Made by a program: the position numbers and the translations under genes
The notes under the pieces: model-generated
Seen by the model: only the letters and a program-made list of their open reading frames with translations
The model's database searches: none
What the model was told of the DNA's origin: nothing
Part shown: piece by piece, positions 7,189 to 16,819 of the stretch
Numbering within the stretch: the stretch's first letter is position 1
Layout of the letters: each line of letters begins with the position of its first letter
Assembly: GCF_004335005.1 (NCBI RefSeq)
Contig: NZ_RQRT01000006.1
Location: forward strand, 24,863-88,862
DNA length: 64,000 bases
Source: Paracoccus nototheniae
GTDB taxonomy: Bacteria > Pseudomonadota > Alphaproteobacteria > Rhodobacterales > Rhodobacteraceae
Direction: 5' to 3'

Positions 7189-8666
7189 TGGGTCTGTCGG
7201 TCGCGGGCGAGGTTGCCGAAGCGGGTAAATTGCCCCTCGAAGGCCAGTTCGACCGTGCCGATGGGGCCGTGGCGCTGTTTGCCCAGGATCACCTCGGCCT
7301 TGCCATGGACGTTTTCCATCACCTGCTGCCAGCGGGCCATGGCGTCCAGATCGCTGTCCGAGGGCTTTTCGCGTTCCTTGTAATATTCCTCGCGGAAGAC
7401 GAACATCACGATATCGGCGTCCTGTTCGATCGAGCCGGATTCGCGCAGATCGCTGAGCTGTGGGCGCTTGTCCTCGCGGTTTTCGACCTGGCGGGATAGC
7501 TGCGACAGGGCGATGACCGGGATGTTCAGTTCCTTGGCCACGGCTTTCAGCCCTTGGGTGATCTCGCTGACCTCGTTGACGCGGCTGTCCTTGGCGGTGG
7601 CGGCCTTCAACAGCTGGAGGTAGTCGACGATCAGCACGTCAAGCCCATGCGTGCGCTTGAGTTTCCGGGCCCGCGCCGCCAGCTGGTTGATCGGCAGCGC
7701 CGGGGTATCGTCGATGAACAGCGGGCAGTTCTGCAAGGCATGCGCGGCCTCGACAAAGCGGCGGAATTCGCCCTCGTCCATATTGCCGGACCGGATGCGT
7801 TCGCTTGGCACCTCGGCGGCCTCGGACAGGATCCGGGCGGCCAGCTGTTCGGCTGACATTTCCAGACTGAAGAAGCCGACGACGCCGCCCTCCACGGATC
7901 CTTGCGTGCCATCGGGTTTTTCGCCCAGCTTGTGGGTGCGGGCGATGTTGAAGGCGATGTTGGTGGCCAGTGCGGTCTTGCCCATGGACGGGCGCCCGGC
8001 CAGAATGATCAGGTCGGAATTGTTCAACCCGCCCATCTTGCCGTCCAGATCGATCAGCCCGGTGGAAATCCCCGACAGCTTGCCGTCGCGCTGATAGGCG
8101 GCATTGGCGACCTGCACGGCGCCGGTCACGGCTTTCAGAAAGGACTGGAACCCGCGTTCGGCCACCCCGGCCTCGCCCAGCTTGTAGAGCGTCTGTTCGG
8201 CGGCCTTAATCTGTTCCTCGGCATCGTCGCCGACCTCGACCGAGGAGGCGCGGGCCGAGATGTCCTGACCCAGCAGCATCAACTCGCGGCGCAGGGCGAA
8301 TTCGCGGATCATCTGGGCATAGTCGCGCGCCGCATAGGCGCTGATCGCCGAGGCCGCCATGCGCGCCAGATAGGCGGGGCCGCCCAGCTCCTTCAGCCCG
8401 TCGTCATTGTCCAGAAACGCCTTGATCGTGACCGGGCTGGCCAGCGCGTTGCGGCGGATGCGTTCGGCGCAGATGTCGAAGATGCGGGCATGGACGGGAT
8501 GATAGAAATGGTCCGACTTGATGATCTGGCTGACCCGGTCGAAGACGTCGTTGTTCGTCAAAAGCGCGCCCAGCAATTGCTGTTCCGCCTCGAGCGAGAA
8601 GGGGATCGCCTGTTTGTCGTCCTCGCCTTCGGTCTGGCCGGGGATGATCACGCGCAATCCGCTCAT
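7179..8666 (-). CDS. dnaB: Replicative DNA helicase
   Basis: A 495-residue DnaB, the hexameric 5'-3' helicase of the replication fork. The N-terminal primase-interacting domain begins near IPFSLEAEQQLLGALL. The RecA-like domain has Walker A GRPSMGKT at 224-231, Walker B in LIVDYLQLL, the LSQLSRQVE motif and the arginine-finger region. Length is normal and no intein is present. A perfect DnaA-box consensus lies about 100 bp upstream. The downstream DUF486 gene overlaps its 3' end. Confidence 0.97.
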   Translation of the reverse strand: MSGLRVIIPGQTEGEDDKQAIPFSLEAEQQLLGALLTNNDVFDRVSQIIKSDHFYHPVHARIFDICAERIRRNALASPVTIKAFLDNDDGLKELGGPAYLARMAASAISAYAARDYAQMIREFALRRELMLLGQDISARASSVEVGDDAEEQIKAAEQTLYKLGEAGVAERGFQSFLKAVTGAVQVANAAYQRDGKLSGISTGLIDLDGKMGGLNNSDLIILAGRPSMGKTALATNIAFNIARTHKLGEKPDGTQGSVEGGVVGFFSLEMSAEQLAARILSEAAEVPSERIRSGNMDEGEFRRFVEAAHALQNCPLFIDDTPALPINQLAARARKLKRTHGLDVLIVDYLQLLKAATAKDSRVNEVSEITQGLKAVAKELNIPVIALSQLSRQVENREDKRPQLSDLRESGSIEQDADIVMFVFREEYYKEREKPSDSDLDAMARWQQVMENVHGKAEVILGKQRHGPIGTVELAFEGQFTRFGNLARDRQTQWD

Positions 8667-8714
8667 GTCGATGCCTGCTTTCTTGTTGTTCGGGCCAGTC
8701 TAGCGCAAAGGGCA

Positions 8715-8736
8715 GGGCGGGGGTATCGCCCCGCCC
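8715..8736. terminator. GC-rich hairpin downstream of pyrE
   Basis: GGGCGGGG (8715-8722), loop GTATCG, CCCCGCCC (8729-8736). This is a perfect 8-bp stem between the pyrE stop and dnaB, with only a short T-run on either side. It could end the pyrCE transcript or attenuate readthrough into dnaB. Confidence 0.5.
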
Positions 8737-8757
8737 CGCATTTTCGGTTGATGGATC

Positions 8758-8777
8758 TGTGGACAGGCTGTGGATAA
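8758..8777. promoter_or_regulatory. DnaA boxes upstream of dnaB
   Basis: TGTGGATAA at 8769-8777 is the exact complement of the DnaA box TTATCCACA. TGTGGACAG at 8758-8766, two bases before it, matches seven of nine positions. The pair lies between pyrE and dnaB, where it could tie dnaB expression to initiator level. Two boxes alone do not make an origin. Confidence 0.5.
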
Positions 8778-8784
8778 GCCGGTT

Positions 8785-9456
8785 TCAGCCGTTTGCCGCC
8801 TGCCATGCCCGCGGATCGGTCAGAAACGCCTCGACCTCGGTCAGGGTGGCGGCGTCGAACGCGCCTTGCGCGCGCGCCTCGGCCAGGACGTCCCACCAGG
8901 TGCACAGGTGATGCAGGGCGACGCCGTGATCGGCCAGCCGCTGCGTGGTTTCCGGAAAGATGCCGTAATAGAAGATCACCGCCGTATGGGCGCAACTGGC
9001 CCCCGTCTCGCGGATCGCATCGACGAAGGACAGCTTGCTGCCACCATCGGTGGTCAGATCCTCGACCAGCAGCACGCGCTGACCCTCGGTCATCACGCCC
9101 TCGATCCGGGCATTGCGGCCATAGCCCTTGGGCTTCTTGCGCACATAGGTCATCGGCAGGCCAAGCCGTTCGGCCATCAGCGCACCAAAGGGGATGCCTG
9201 CGGTTTCACCGCCCGCCACGTTGTCGAAGGCCTCGAAGCCCGCATCGCGCATGACGGTGGCCGCCATGAAATCCATCAGCGTGGCGCGCACGCGCGGAAA
9301 GCTGATGATGCGGCGGCAATCGACATAGGTCGGTCCCTTGAGCCCCGAGGCATAGGTAAAGGGCATGTCGGCGTTGAAATCGACGGCCCTGATCTCAAGC
9401 AGCATCCGCGCGGTCAGGCGGGCGATCTCTTCGCGGGGGGGGAAGGTCAGGCTCAT
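8785..9456 (-). CDS. pyrE: Orotate phosphoribosyltransferase
   Basis: PyrE joins orotate to PRPP to form orotidine 5'-monophosphate in de novo pyrimidine synthesis. The 223-residue protein has the PRPP-binding motif [13 protein letters not shown] and the [18 protein letters not shown] segment of the long alphaproteobacterial form. ATG at 9456 is chosen because GGAGG lies 5 nt upstream and because it overlaps the pyrC stop as ATGA. It is the second gene of a pyrC-pyrE operon. Confidence 0.96.
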   Translation of the reverse strand: MSLTFPPREEIARLTARMLLEIRAVDFNADMPFTYASGLKGPTYVDCRRIISFPRVRATLMDFMAATVMRDAGFEAFDNVAGGETAGIPFGALMAERLGLPMTYVRKKPKGYGRNARIEGVMTEGQRVLLVEDLTTDGGSKLSFVDAIRETGASCAHTAVIFYYGIFPETTQRLADHGVALHHLCTWWDVLAEARAQGAFDAATLTEVEAFLTDPRAWQAANG

Positions 9457-10496
9457 GCGTCCTCCAGATGCCAATAGAGGGGGAAACCGGGGTCGAAGAC
9501 GGTGACCGTCTCATCGCCTGCGGTGATATGGGTGGGATAGGCTGCGGGCGTGTCGCGGCGGGTCAGCGTGATCCGGCCCTCGTTCGGGGGCAGGCGATAG
9601 AAGGCCGCGCCGTTAAGGCTGGTAAAGGCCTCCAGCCGGTCCAGCGCGCCATCGTCCTGAAACACTTGCGCCAGAATCGACAGGGTGTTGGGCGCGGTAA
9701 AGCAGCCCGCGCAGCCGCAGGGCTGCAGTTTCGCGGCATCCGTATGGGGGGCGCTGTCGGTGCCCAGGAAGAACCCCGCATCGCCGCTGGTCGCGGCCTC
9801 GCGCAGCGCCAGCCGGTGGGATTCGCGCTTGGCGACCGGCAGGCAATAGTAGTGGGGCCGGATGCCGCCCGCCAGAATGGCGTTGCGGTTGATCACCAGA
9901 TGATGCGTGGTGATGGTCGCTGCCAGATCATCCCCGCCCGCCCGGGCATAGGCCACGCCCTGCGATGTGGTGATATGTTCCATCACCACCCGCAGGCCCG
10001 GCACCTTGCGGCGCAGCGGGTCCAGCACGGTATCGATGAACACGGCCTCTCGGTCGAAGATGTCGACGGCGGGGTCGGTCACCTCGCCATGCACACACAG
10101 CGTCACACCGGCCTCGGCCATCGCCTCCAGCACCGGGCGGACGCGGTCAAAGTCCGTCACGCCCGAAGCGCTGTTGGTGGTGGCGCCTGCCGGGTACAGC
10201 TTGACCGCCCGGATGATGCCGTCCCAAAAGGCCGCGATCACGTCGGCCGCATCGGTCGTGTCGGTCAGGTACAGCACCATCTGCGGGTCCAGGGCGGCGC
10301 CAGCAGGCAGGGCGGCCCGGATGCGGTCGCGATAGGCCGCGGCCTGCGCACCGGTGACCACCGGGGGCACCAGATTGGGCATGATGATCGCGCGGCCAAA
10401 GCCTGCGGAATGCGGCGCGACAGCGTTCAGCATCGCGCCGTCGCGCAGATGCAGGTGCCAGTCGTCCGGTCGGCGGAGGGTCAGCGTCTGTGTCAT
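9453..10496 (-). CDS. pyrC: Dihydroorotase, PyrC type
   Basis: PyrC cyclises carbamoyl-aspartate to dihydroorotate, two steps before PyrE. The 347-residue length fits class II (E. coli-like) enzymes. The metal ligands H14 and H16 are seen in DWHLHLRDG, with the later [17 protein letters not shown] and LGTDSAPH motifs. ATG at 10496 is preferred, with AGAGGC upstream; the frame could start earlier at 10514. The ATGA overlap with pyrE indicates translational coupling. Confidence 0.95.
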   Translation of the reverse strand: MTQTLTLRRPDDWHLHLRDGAMLNAVAPHSAGFGRAIIMPNLVPPVVTGAQAAAYRDRIRAALPAGAALDPQMVLYLTDTTDAADVIAAFWDGIIRAVKLYPAGATTNSASGVTDFDRVRPVLEAMAEAGVTLCVHGEVTDPAVDIFDREAVFIDTVLDPLRRKVPGLRVVMEHITTSQGVAYARAGGDDLAATITTHHLVINRNAILAGGIRPHYYCLPVAKRESHRLALREAATSGDAGFFLGTDSAPHTDAAKLQPCGCAGCFTAPNTLSILAQVFQDDGALDRLEAFTSLNGAAFYRLPPNEGRITLTRRDTPAAYPTHITAGDETVTVFDPGFPLYWHLEDA

Positions 10497-10654
10497 GAGG
10501 GTGCCTCTATACATGGCAGGGGATGATTGCCAAGTTGTCTTGGTCATAATTCAGGAACCATGACGGAAAGTGGTGGTTGTCCCAAGGCAGCCCGGACCCC
10601 ATTCTGGGCCATGACGCACGAAGACCGTGCTGTTGCCAGAAAGCAGGCTTTCCC

Positions 10655-10966
10655 ATGACTCCGATGAACCCGATGATTCCGCCTGCCGCGCAGATCCGAC
10701 TGGTCAGCCAGTTCGCCCGCATCGCGATCGAGGCGCAGATGGTGATCGGTCTGCGCATGGCGGGAATGATGGGCCTGATGACCCAGGCCCCTGGCGAGCC
10801 CTTCCTGATGATAGCCGAAAAGCAGGCCGCCGCGTCCGAGGCGCTTTATGCCATGGCCAGCGCCGGGATGCGCGGCCACAGCACCGAACGGATGCTGTCG
10901 GCGGGCATGCGCCCCTATGGTCGTCGCACCCGTGCCAATTCCCGCAGGCTGACCGTGGTGAAATAA
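10655..10966 (+). CDS. Small Met-rich conserved hypothetical protein
   Basis: A 103-residue protein rich in Met, Ala and Arg, with amphipathic helices (SQFARIAIEAQMVIGLRMAGMMGLM, then PFLMIAEKQAAASEALYAM) and a basic tail. It resembles small helical proteins common in Rhodobacterales that are sometimes loosely labelled antifreeze-like; no function is known to me. ATG at 10655 starts the conserved-looking part; the ribosome site is weak. It is divergent from pyrC and ends just before a strong terminator facing gap. Confidence 0.65.
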   Translation: MTPMNPMIPPAAQIRLVSQFARIAIEAQMVIGLRMAGMMGLMTQAPGEPFLMIAEKQAAASEALYAMASAGMRGHSTERMLSAGMRPYGRRTRANSRRLTVVK

Positions 10967-10993
10967 CCCGTCACCGCGATGATCGAACATGCA

Positions 10994-11021
10994 AAAGGGC
11001 CCCCGGATGCGGGGGCCCTTT
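10994..11021. terminator. Bidirectional rho-independent terminator
   Basis: An 11-bp perfect stem AAAGGGCCCCC (10994-11004), loop GGATGC, GGGGGCCCTTT (11011-11021). It sits between the convergent small gene and gap. A-runs and T-runs on both arms make it usable in either direction. Confidence 0.85.
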
Positions 11022-11043
11022 ATCGTCGTCCGTTTGGGCGAAA

Positions 11044-12045
11044 TCAGATCAGCTTGCCCATGGCGACAGCCGTGTCCGACATGCGGTTCGAGAACCCCCA
11101 TTCATTGTCGTACCAGGTCAGGATGCGGACCATCCGGCCCTCCATGACCTTGGTCTGGTCCATGTGGAAGATCGAGGAATGCGGATCGTGGTTGAAATCC
11201 GACGAGACCAGCGATTCCTCGGTATAGCCCAGCACGCCTTTCAGCGGACCGTCGGCGGCGGCCTTGATGGCCGCGTTGATCTCGGCGACCGAGGTGTCGC
11301 GGCTGGCTTCGAACACCAGATCGACGACCGACACGTTGGGGGTCGGCACGCGGATGGCGACGCCGTCCAGCTTGCCCTTGAGTTCCGGCAGCACCAGACC
11401 CACGGCCTTGGCCGCCCCGGTCGAGGTCGGGATCATCGACAGCGCTGCGGCGCGGGCGCGGTACAGATCCTTGTGCATCGTGTCCAGCGTCGGCTGATCG
11501 CCGGTATAGCTGTGGATCGTGGTCATGAAGCCGCGATCGATGCCGATCGTATCGTTCAGAACCTTGGCCACCGGCGACAGGCAGTTCGTCGTGCAGCTGG
11601 CATTGGACACGACCAGATCGTCCTTGGTCAGCGTGTCATGGTTGACGCCGAACACGATGGTCTTGTCGGCATCCTCGCCCGGCGCCGAGATCAGCACACG
11701 CTTGGCCCCGGTGGACAGATGCGCCTGCACCTTGTCCTTGGAGGTGAACAGGCCCGTGCATTCCATGATCACATCGACATGGCCCCAGGGCAGTTCGGCG
11801 GGATTGCGGATGGCGGTCACCGCGATCGGACCGCGACCCACGTCGATGGACGATCCGTCCACCGTGACCTTCGCCGGAAAGCGGCCATGCACGCTGTCAT
11901 AGCGCAGCAGATGGGCGTTGGTCTCGACCGGGCCCAGATCGTTGATGGCAACGACCTCGATATCGGTGCGGCCCGATTCGATGATTGCGCGCAGGACGTT
12001 GCGACCGATCCGGCCGAAGCCGTTGATGGCGACCTTGACTGCCAT
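11044..12045 (-). CDS. gap: Glyceraldehyde-3-phosphate dehydrogenase, type I
   Basis: This enzyme interconverts glyceraldehyde 3-phosphate and 1,3-bisphosphoglycerate with NAD in glycolysis and gluconeogenesis. The 333 residues show the Rossmann start [10 protein letters not shown], an acidic cofactor-selecting D36 (VAIND), the catalytic C151 in [12 protein letters not shown], and IHSYTGDQ with the partner histidine. ATG at 12045 follows AGAGGG. D36 points to NAD rather than NADP use, which is inference from the family. Confidence 0.97.
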   Translation of the reverse strand: MAVKVAINGFGRIGRNVLRAIIESGRTDIEVVAINDLGPVETNAHLLRYDSVHGRFPAKVTVDGSSIDVGRGPIAVTAIRNPAELPWGHVDVIMECTGLFTSKDKVQAHLSTGAKRVLISAPGEDADKTIVFGVNHDTLTKDDLVVSNASCTTNCLSPVAKVLNDTIGIDRGFMTTIHSYTGDQPTLDTMHKDLYRARAAALSMIPTSTGAAKAVGLVLPELKGKLDGVAIRVPTPNVSVVDLVFEASRDTSVAEINAAIKAAADGPLKGVLGYTEESLVSSDFNHDPHSSIFHMDQTKVMEGRMVRILTWYDNEWGFSNRMSDTAVAMGKLI

Positions 12046-12194
12046 GGGTATCCCTCTTGAACAGGTAATGGTTGGGGGTTGTCTAGCGTGGCGACAGGCC
12101 TGATGCAAACGCGGAAAGGCTGTCCAGCGCTAACGGGGCAGAGGCCCGTCCCGGTCGCAAAGGGCACCCCCGGGAACGGCCAGCCCCGGAACGC

Positions 12195-12338
12195 CTACCG
12201 CCAGAAGCTGACATATTCGATAAAGGCGGCCATCGTCTTGGCGGCCTGCAGGGGCAGTCCCCCGCCCAGCCAGATCTGGTCGATGGCGAACACCGCAAAA
12301 ATCAGCAGCAGCAGGGCAATGGCGATCTGGTTGGTCAT
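12195..12338 (-). CDS. Small single-pass membrane protein upstream of gap
   Basis: A 47-residue protein: MTNQIAIALLLLIFAVFAID forms a clear membrane segment, followed by a short amphipathic tail ending YVSFWR. The ribosome site GGAGG lies 5-6 nt before the ATG. It sits on the same strand about 150 nt upstream of gap. I recall similar short proteins near gap in Rhodobacterales, but no function. Codon pattern and ribosome site make it credible despite its size. Confidence 0.7.
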   Translation of the reverse strand: MTNQIAIALLLLIFAVFAIDQIWLGGGLPLQAAKTMAAFIEYVSFWR

Positions 12339-12507
12339 CGGCGCCTCCGGTCGGTGCTGTATCGCGCGGTGCGGCGGCGGGGGCAAGCCCGTCCGCCCCT
12401 GCCGCCGGCCCCGGACCGACCAACCGGCCCGCCCCGCAGCTTGCCGCACAGGCGCGGCGCTCTGGTCAGCGAACCCTGTCGCCCGGGGCCTCTGAACGGA
12501 CAGGAGG

Positions 12508-13518
12508 TCAGGCGTCGTCCTGCGGCAGCTTCAGGATCAGCTGGTTGGTTTCCTCCAACCGGCGGATGGCGGCGACCACCTCGGTCATGGAATCCTCGAT
12601 ATCCTTGGGGCGGGGATTTCCCAAAGCCTCGCGCGCCTCGCGCAGCGTTTCGGCCATGCGTTGTGACAGGTTCGACAGGATGAAATCGGCAGCCGCCGAA
12701 TCGGCCTCTTGCGGGGCGGCAAGGGCGCGCACCAGGGTCGCCTGGTCCACCTCGCGCGTCAGGCGGGGCACGTCGCGCGGTTCAAGACGGGTGGGGATAT
12801 GGGCAAAGATGAAGATTGCCTTGCGCACTCCGGCGGCAAATTCCGCGTCGCGTTCGTCCAGCATGCCCAGCACATCGTCGCGCAGATCGGCGGTGGCAAA
12901 GTTCAGGATCGCCCCCATCCGGTCGGCGGCGGGAATGGCGATCGCCGGTTTCGGCTGCGTCTCTGCCGCCTGCAGCAGCACCAGCCCCACGCGTTTCAGC
13001 GCCGGAGGCGTCACGCCCGAGGTCATCGACATCGCCTGCGCCACCACCCGCGCCCGGTCGCGGGGCAGGGCCACGAACACCGCCGAGGCCGCCTCGACCG
13101 GCAGCTTGGACATCATTAGCGCGACCAGTTCCACCGATTCCGAATTGGCCAGCTTGATCAGCGCGTCATGGGGCAGGATGCACAGCCGCGGCCAGGGGTC
13201 GGCCTGACCGGTGATCGCGGCGCGCTGGCGCAGCCGGTCCGAGCTGACATCGGACAACCGCTTGCCCAGCAAGGCCAGCGTGCCGTCCAGATTTCCCGGA
13301 AAGGTGACGCCCACCGATTCCAGACGGTCGCAGAATTCGGTGATCACCGCGTCGCGGGTCTGCAGGTCGATCACCTCCATCCCGACCATTTCCTGCGCCA
13401 GCAGGGTCTGGCTGTCGCTGTCCAGCTGGTCCAGCCCGCCCATTTCCTTGTCATCCAGCAAGACGCGGACGATCACCGCCGCCTTTTGCCTTTGGCTCAG
13501 TCCGATCTGGCCGGTCAT
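12508..13518 (-). CDS. FliG-like protein, orphan
   Basis: A 336-residue protein with the FliG middle and C-terminal folds. LVALMMSKLPVEAASAVFVALP matches the ARM-like middle domain. KAIFIFAHI, LTREVDQATLVRALA, FILSNLSQRMAETL and DIEDSMTEVVAAIRRLEE match the C-terminal torque domain. FliG normally forms the flagellar rotor ring touching MotA. No flagellar gene is next to it here; neighbours are gap and purB. It may be a paralogue kept for another role, or its flagellar cluster may lie elsewhere. A MotA/MotB-like pair occurs about 4 kb away. Confidence 0.8.
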   Translation of the reverse strand: MTGQIGLSQRQKAAVIVRVLLDDKEMGGLDQLDSDSQTLLAQEMVGMEVIDLQTRDAVITEFCDRLESVGVTFPGNLDGTLALLGKRLSDVSSDRLRQRAAITGQADPWPRLCILPHDALIKLANSESVELVALMMSKLPVEAASAVFVALPRDRARVVAQAMSMTSGVTPPALKRVGLVLLQAAETQPKPAIAIPAADRMGAILNFATADLRDDVLGMLDERDAEFAAGVRKAIFIFAHIPTRLEPRDVPRLTREVDQATLVRALAAPQEADSAAADFILSNLSQRMAETLREAREALGNPRPKDIEDSMTEVVAAIRRLEETNQLILKLPQDDA

Positions 13519-13593
13519 AGCTTGCCCCCGTCGCATGCGTTCAGGGGGCATCTTGCCATGGCAAATCCTAAGATCGGATTGACGCGCGCGCCC

Positions 13594-14907
13594 TTAAAGC
13601 GGCGTCGCGTCGAAAACCCGCGCAAAGATCGTGTCGACATGTTTGGTGTGATAGCCCAGATCGAATTTCTCTTCGATCTCGGCGGGGGACAGGGCAGCGG
13701 TCACCTCGGGGTCGGCCAACAGCTCGGTCTTGAAATCGGCGCCTTTTTCCCAGACTTTCATGGCGTTGCGCTGAACCAGACGATAGCTGTCCTCGCGCGA
13801 CACACCCGCCTGCGTCAGGGCCAGCAGCACCCGCTGCGACATGACCAGACCCTTGAACTTGTTCATGTTGGCCAGCATCGTTTCGGGATAGATCACCAGC
13901 TTTTCGACCAGCCCCGCCAGACGGTGCAGCGCGAAATCCAGCGTAATCGTGGTGTCGGGCGCGATCGCGCGTTCGACCGAGGAATGGCTGATGTCGCGTT
14001 CATGCCACAGGGCGACATTCTCCATCGCGGGAACCACGGACATGCGCACCAGACGGGCAAGGCCGGTCAGGTTTTCCGACAGGACCGGGTTGCGCTTATG
14101 CGGCATGGCCGAGCTGCCCTTCTGGCCGGGGCTGAAGAATTCCTCGGCCTCCAGCACCTCGGTGCGCTGCATGTGGCGGATCTCGATGGCGATGTTTTCG
14201 ATGCTGCTGGCGATCACGCCAAGCGTGGCGAAGAACATCGCATGGCGGTCGCGGGGGATGACCTGCGTGCTGATCGGTTCGGGGCGCAGGCCCAGCTTGG
14301 CGCAGACATGTTCCTCGACCGCCGGGTCGATATTGGCGAAGGTGCCGACGGCGCCGGAAATCGCGCCGGTGGCGATCTCGTCGCGGGCGCGTTCCAGACG
14401 GGCACGGCCGCGCGCCATTTCGGCGTAGAAGCGGGCGAAGGTCAGGCCCATCGTGGTCGGTTCCGCATGGATGCCATGGCTGCGACCGATGCGGACGGTG
14501 TCCTTGTGTTCGAAGGCGCGCGTCTTCAGCGCCGCCAGCACGCGGTCCATGCCCGCCAGCAGCAGATCGCTGGCGCGCACCAGCTGCACGTTCAGCGTCG
14601 TATCCAGCACATCGCTGCTGGTCATGCCCTGATGCACGAAGCGCGCCTGATCGGCACCCACATGTTCGGCCAGATGGGTCAGAAAGGCGATGACGTCATG
14701 CTTGGTCACGGCCTCGATCTCGTCGATGCGGGCGACGTCGAACTGCACGTCCTTGGCGCGCCAGAGGGCCTCGGCATTTTCGCGCGGGATCACGCCCAGA
14801 TCGGCCTGCGCGTCGCAGGCATGGGCCTCGATCTCGTACCAGATGCGGAATTTCGTTTCGGGTGACCAGATGGCGACCATGTCGGGGCGGCTGTAACGCG
14901 GGATCAT
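13594..14907 (-). CDS. purB: Adenylosuccinate lyase
   Basis: PurB acts twice in purine synthesis, cleaving SAICAR and adenylosuccinate to release fumarate. The 437-residue protein carries the fumarase/aspartase superfamily signature GSSAMPHKRNP, the TSSDVLDTTLNVQ segment and RSHGIHAEPTT. The frame extends much further upstream, but ATG at 14907 has AAAGGAG at proper spacing and begins MIPRYSRPDM, the usual start of the family. Confidence 0.96.
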   Translation of the reverse strand: MIPRYSRPDMVAIWSPETKFRIWYEIEAHACDAQADLGVIPRENAEALWRAKDVQFDVARIDEIEAVTKHDVIAFLTHLAEHVGADQARFVHQGMTSSDVLDTTLNVQLVRASDLLLAGMDRVLAALKTRAFEHKDTVRIGRSHGIHAEPTTMGLTFARFYAEMARGRARLERARDEIATGAISGAVGTFANIDPAVEEHVCAKLGLRPEPISTQVIPRDRHAMFFATLGVIASSIENIAIEIRHMQRTEVLEAEEFFSPGQKGSSAMPHKRNPVLSENLTGLARLVRMSVVPAMENVALWHERDISHSSVERAIAPDTTITLDFALHRLAGLVEKLVIYPETMLANMNKFKGLVMSQRVLLALTQAGVSREDSYRLVQRNAMKVWEKGADFKTELLADPEVTAALSPAEIEEKFDLGYHTKHVDTIFARVFDATPL

Positions 14908-15055
14908 CGGGGGCTCCTTTGCGGTTGGCGCGGGCATAGCGGGACCGGGGGCCGGGGGCAAGTTTTCATGCATCCACGTGGCTTTGGGGCGGAACATTCC
15001 GCACGGGCGGCGGGTTTGGGTGCCAACAAGACCTGACATCCGATCGGAGAATCCC

Positions 15056-15763
15056 ATGCGCCGTCCCCATGATGCCCAACCCCCGCTGACCGACGCCGAC
15101 CGCACCAGCCAGACCCGCTTTGGCCCGCGCCCGGTCCCCGAGGGGCATAAGACCGCCGCCTCTGTTCATCGCAGGATGGATGCCGGCAAGGCTGCGCGTC
15201 GGGTTGGGCTTGAGGGAAGAGAGCCGTCGACGACCGCCAAGATCGTGGTCTGGGGCGGTGTCGCCTTGGGCATGGCGGGGATCGCTGCGGCGACCTCGCT
15301 GGCGGTGCGCGCGCTGAGCGGCGATGACCGCGCCCCCGAACGGCCCCATCATTCCCCCTATCGCGATGGCCCGCGCCCCGTTGCGCCGCGCTTTGCCGAT
15401 CTGGACGAGGAAGAGCGCGAGGCCGTGCGTCGCCGCGTCCGCGCGCAGGCCCGCGACGACAGCCGCTATGCAGCGCAGGTGCGCGCCAAGGCCGGTCGCG
15501 GCCGGGGCGGCAACATCGCCAAGGATCTGACCCGCACCGCGACCGATCTGTCGCAGGGGCTGAACGGCGTCGCCCAATCGCTGGTCGGCGCGTTTCAGTC
15601 GTTCCGCGGCGTCTCGCATCAGGCGACCAGCATCGTGGGCGATTTCGTCGCCGCTGCCGACCAGCTGCGCGCAATCCTGAACGGCGCACCCGGTCCGCAG
15701 CCGGGGTCGCGCACGACGGATCCCGCGCGCCCGATGCGCGACGATGACCGCACCCGGCCCTGA
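15056..15763 (+). CDS. Conserved hypothetical protein with one membrane segment
   Basis: A 235-residue protein. A basic, polar N-terminus is followed by one hydrophobic helix (about 62-80, KIVVWGGVALGMAGIAAATSLAV), an Arg/Glu-rich stretch (EEEREAVRRRVRAQARDD), and a C-terminal part with heptad-like ALSQGLNGVAQSLVGAFQSF segments. No enzymatic motif is seen. ATG at 15056 follows CGGAGA. It precedes a BrkB-family gene by 39 nt on the same strand, so the two may be co-transcribed. Function unknown. Confidence 0.75.
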   Translation: MRRPHDAQPPLTDADRTSQTRFGPRPVPEGHKTAASVHRRMDAGKAARRVGLEGREPSTTAKIVVWGGVALGMAGIAAATSLAVRALSGDDRAPERPHHSPYRDGPRPVAPRFADLDEEEREAVRRRVRAQARDDSRYAAQVRAKAGRGRGGNIAKDLTRTATDLSQGLNGVAQSLVGAFQSFRGVSHQATSIVGDFVAAADQLRAILNGAPGPQPGSRTTDPARPMRDDDRTRP

Positions 15764-15802
15764 TATCGGGCCTGATCCTTGACCGACCATGAAAGGCCGG
15801 GA

Positions 15803-16819
15803 ATGCAGCAGAAAACCGGCGTCCTCGGGGCGCTTCTCGATCCCTTGGACGACCAGACGCGACAGAGGTTCGGGCTGAGCGCGCCTGATGGCGGTGCGAC
15901 CGATGCCGGTCCTGCGGGTCCGGTGCCCGGCCTGCGCGACATGCATCGCCGTGACTGGCTGACGGTCGGCAAGGCGCTGATGACGCAGATCGGCGATGAT
16001 CGGGTCACGTCGGTCGCGGGGGGGATCACGTTCTTTGGTCTTCTGTCGCTGTTTCCGGCGATCACGGCCTTTGTGTCGCTGTACGGGCTGATGGCCGATC
16101 CGATGACCATCCAGTCGCATCTGCAGATGCTGCAGGCCCTGCTTCCCGACAGTGCGTTCGAGATCATCGCGACGCAGGTCACCTCGATCGCCTCGGCCCC
16201 CACCGGGGCCTTGTCGTTGGCAGGGGTCATGGCGTTGCTGATGGCCTTCTGGTCGGCCAATGGCGGGATGAAGGCGCTGCTATCGGCCCTGAACGTCGCC
16301 TTTTTCCAGCGCGAGACGCGCAGTTTCGTCCGCCTGAATATCGTGGCGATGTGCTTTACCTTGGGCGGTCTGATTCTGATTGCGCTGATGCTGGTGGTGA
16401 TCGCCGTCATTCCCGCATTGCTGCGGATGCTGCCGATGGGTTGGGGTGGCGAGACCCTGGTCAGCGTCATCCGCTGGCCGATCATGCTGGCGGTGCTGAT
16501 CGCGGCGCTGGCGGCGGTCTATCGGTGGGGACCGGCGGCGCCCAAGTCGCGCTGGCGCTGGATCTCGCCGGGCGCGGTCGTGGCGGCGCTGCTGCTGGTG
16601 ACGATCTCGATCCTGTTCTCGTGGTATGCGGCCAGTTTCGGCAATTACAACGAGACCTACGGCTCGCTCGGGGCCGTCATCGCGCTGATGACATGGCTGT
16701 GGCTGAACGCAACCATCGTGCTGATCGGCGCCGAGATCAATTCCGAGCTTGAGCGCCATCTTAAGCATATGGCAGGATTGCCCGACCAGCGTCCGCAACG
16801 GAAAGAGCCGAAATCCTGA
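15803..16819 (+). CDS. YihY/BrkB-family inner membrane protein
   Basis: A 338-residue integral membrane protein. After a polar N-terminus come six hydrophobic segments and family patterns: RVTSVAGGITFFGLLSLFPAITAFVSLYG, WSANGGMKALLSALNVAF and the C-terminal WLWLNATIVLIGAEINSELER. BrkB/YihY proteins are conserved but biochemically undefined (once mislabelled RNase BN). ATG at 15803 has an AAAGG site; an upstream TTG is less likely. Its stop overlaps the next gene as TGATG. Confidence 0.9.
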   Translation: MQQKTGVLGALLDPLDDQTRQRFGLSAPDGGATDAGPAGPVPGLRDMHRRDWLTVGKALMTQIGDDRVTSVAGGITFFGLLSLFPAITAFVSLYGLMADPMTIQSHLQMLQALLPDSAFEIIATQVTSIASAPTGALSLAGVMALLMAFWSANGGMKALLSALNVAFFQRETRSFVRLNIVAMCFTLGGLILIALMLVVIAVIPALLRMLPMGWGGETLVSVIRWPIMLAVLIAALAAVYRWGPAAPKSRWRWISPGAVVAALLLVTISILFSWYAASFGNYNETYGSLGAVIALMTWLWLNATIVLIGAEINSELERHLKHMAGLPDQRPQRKEPKS

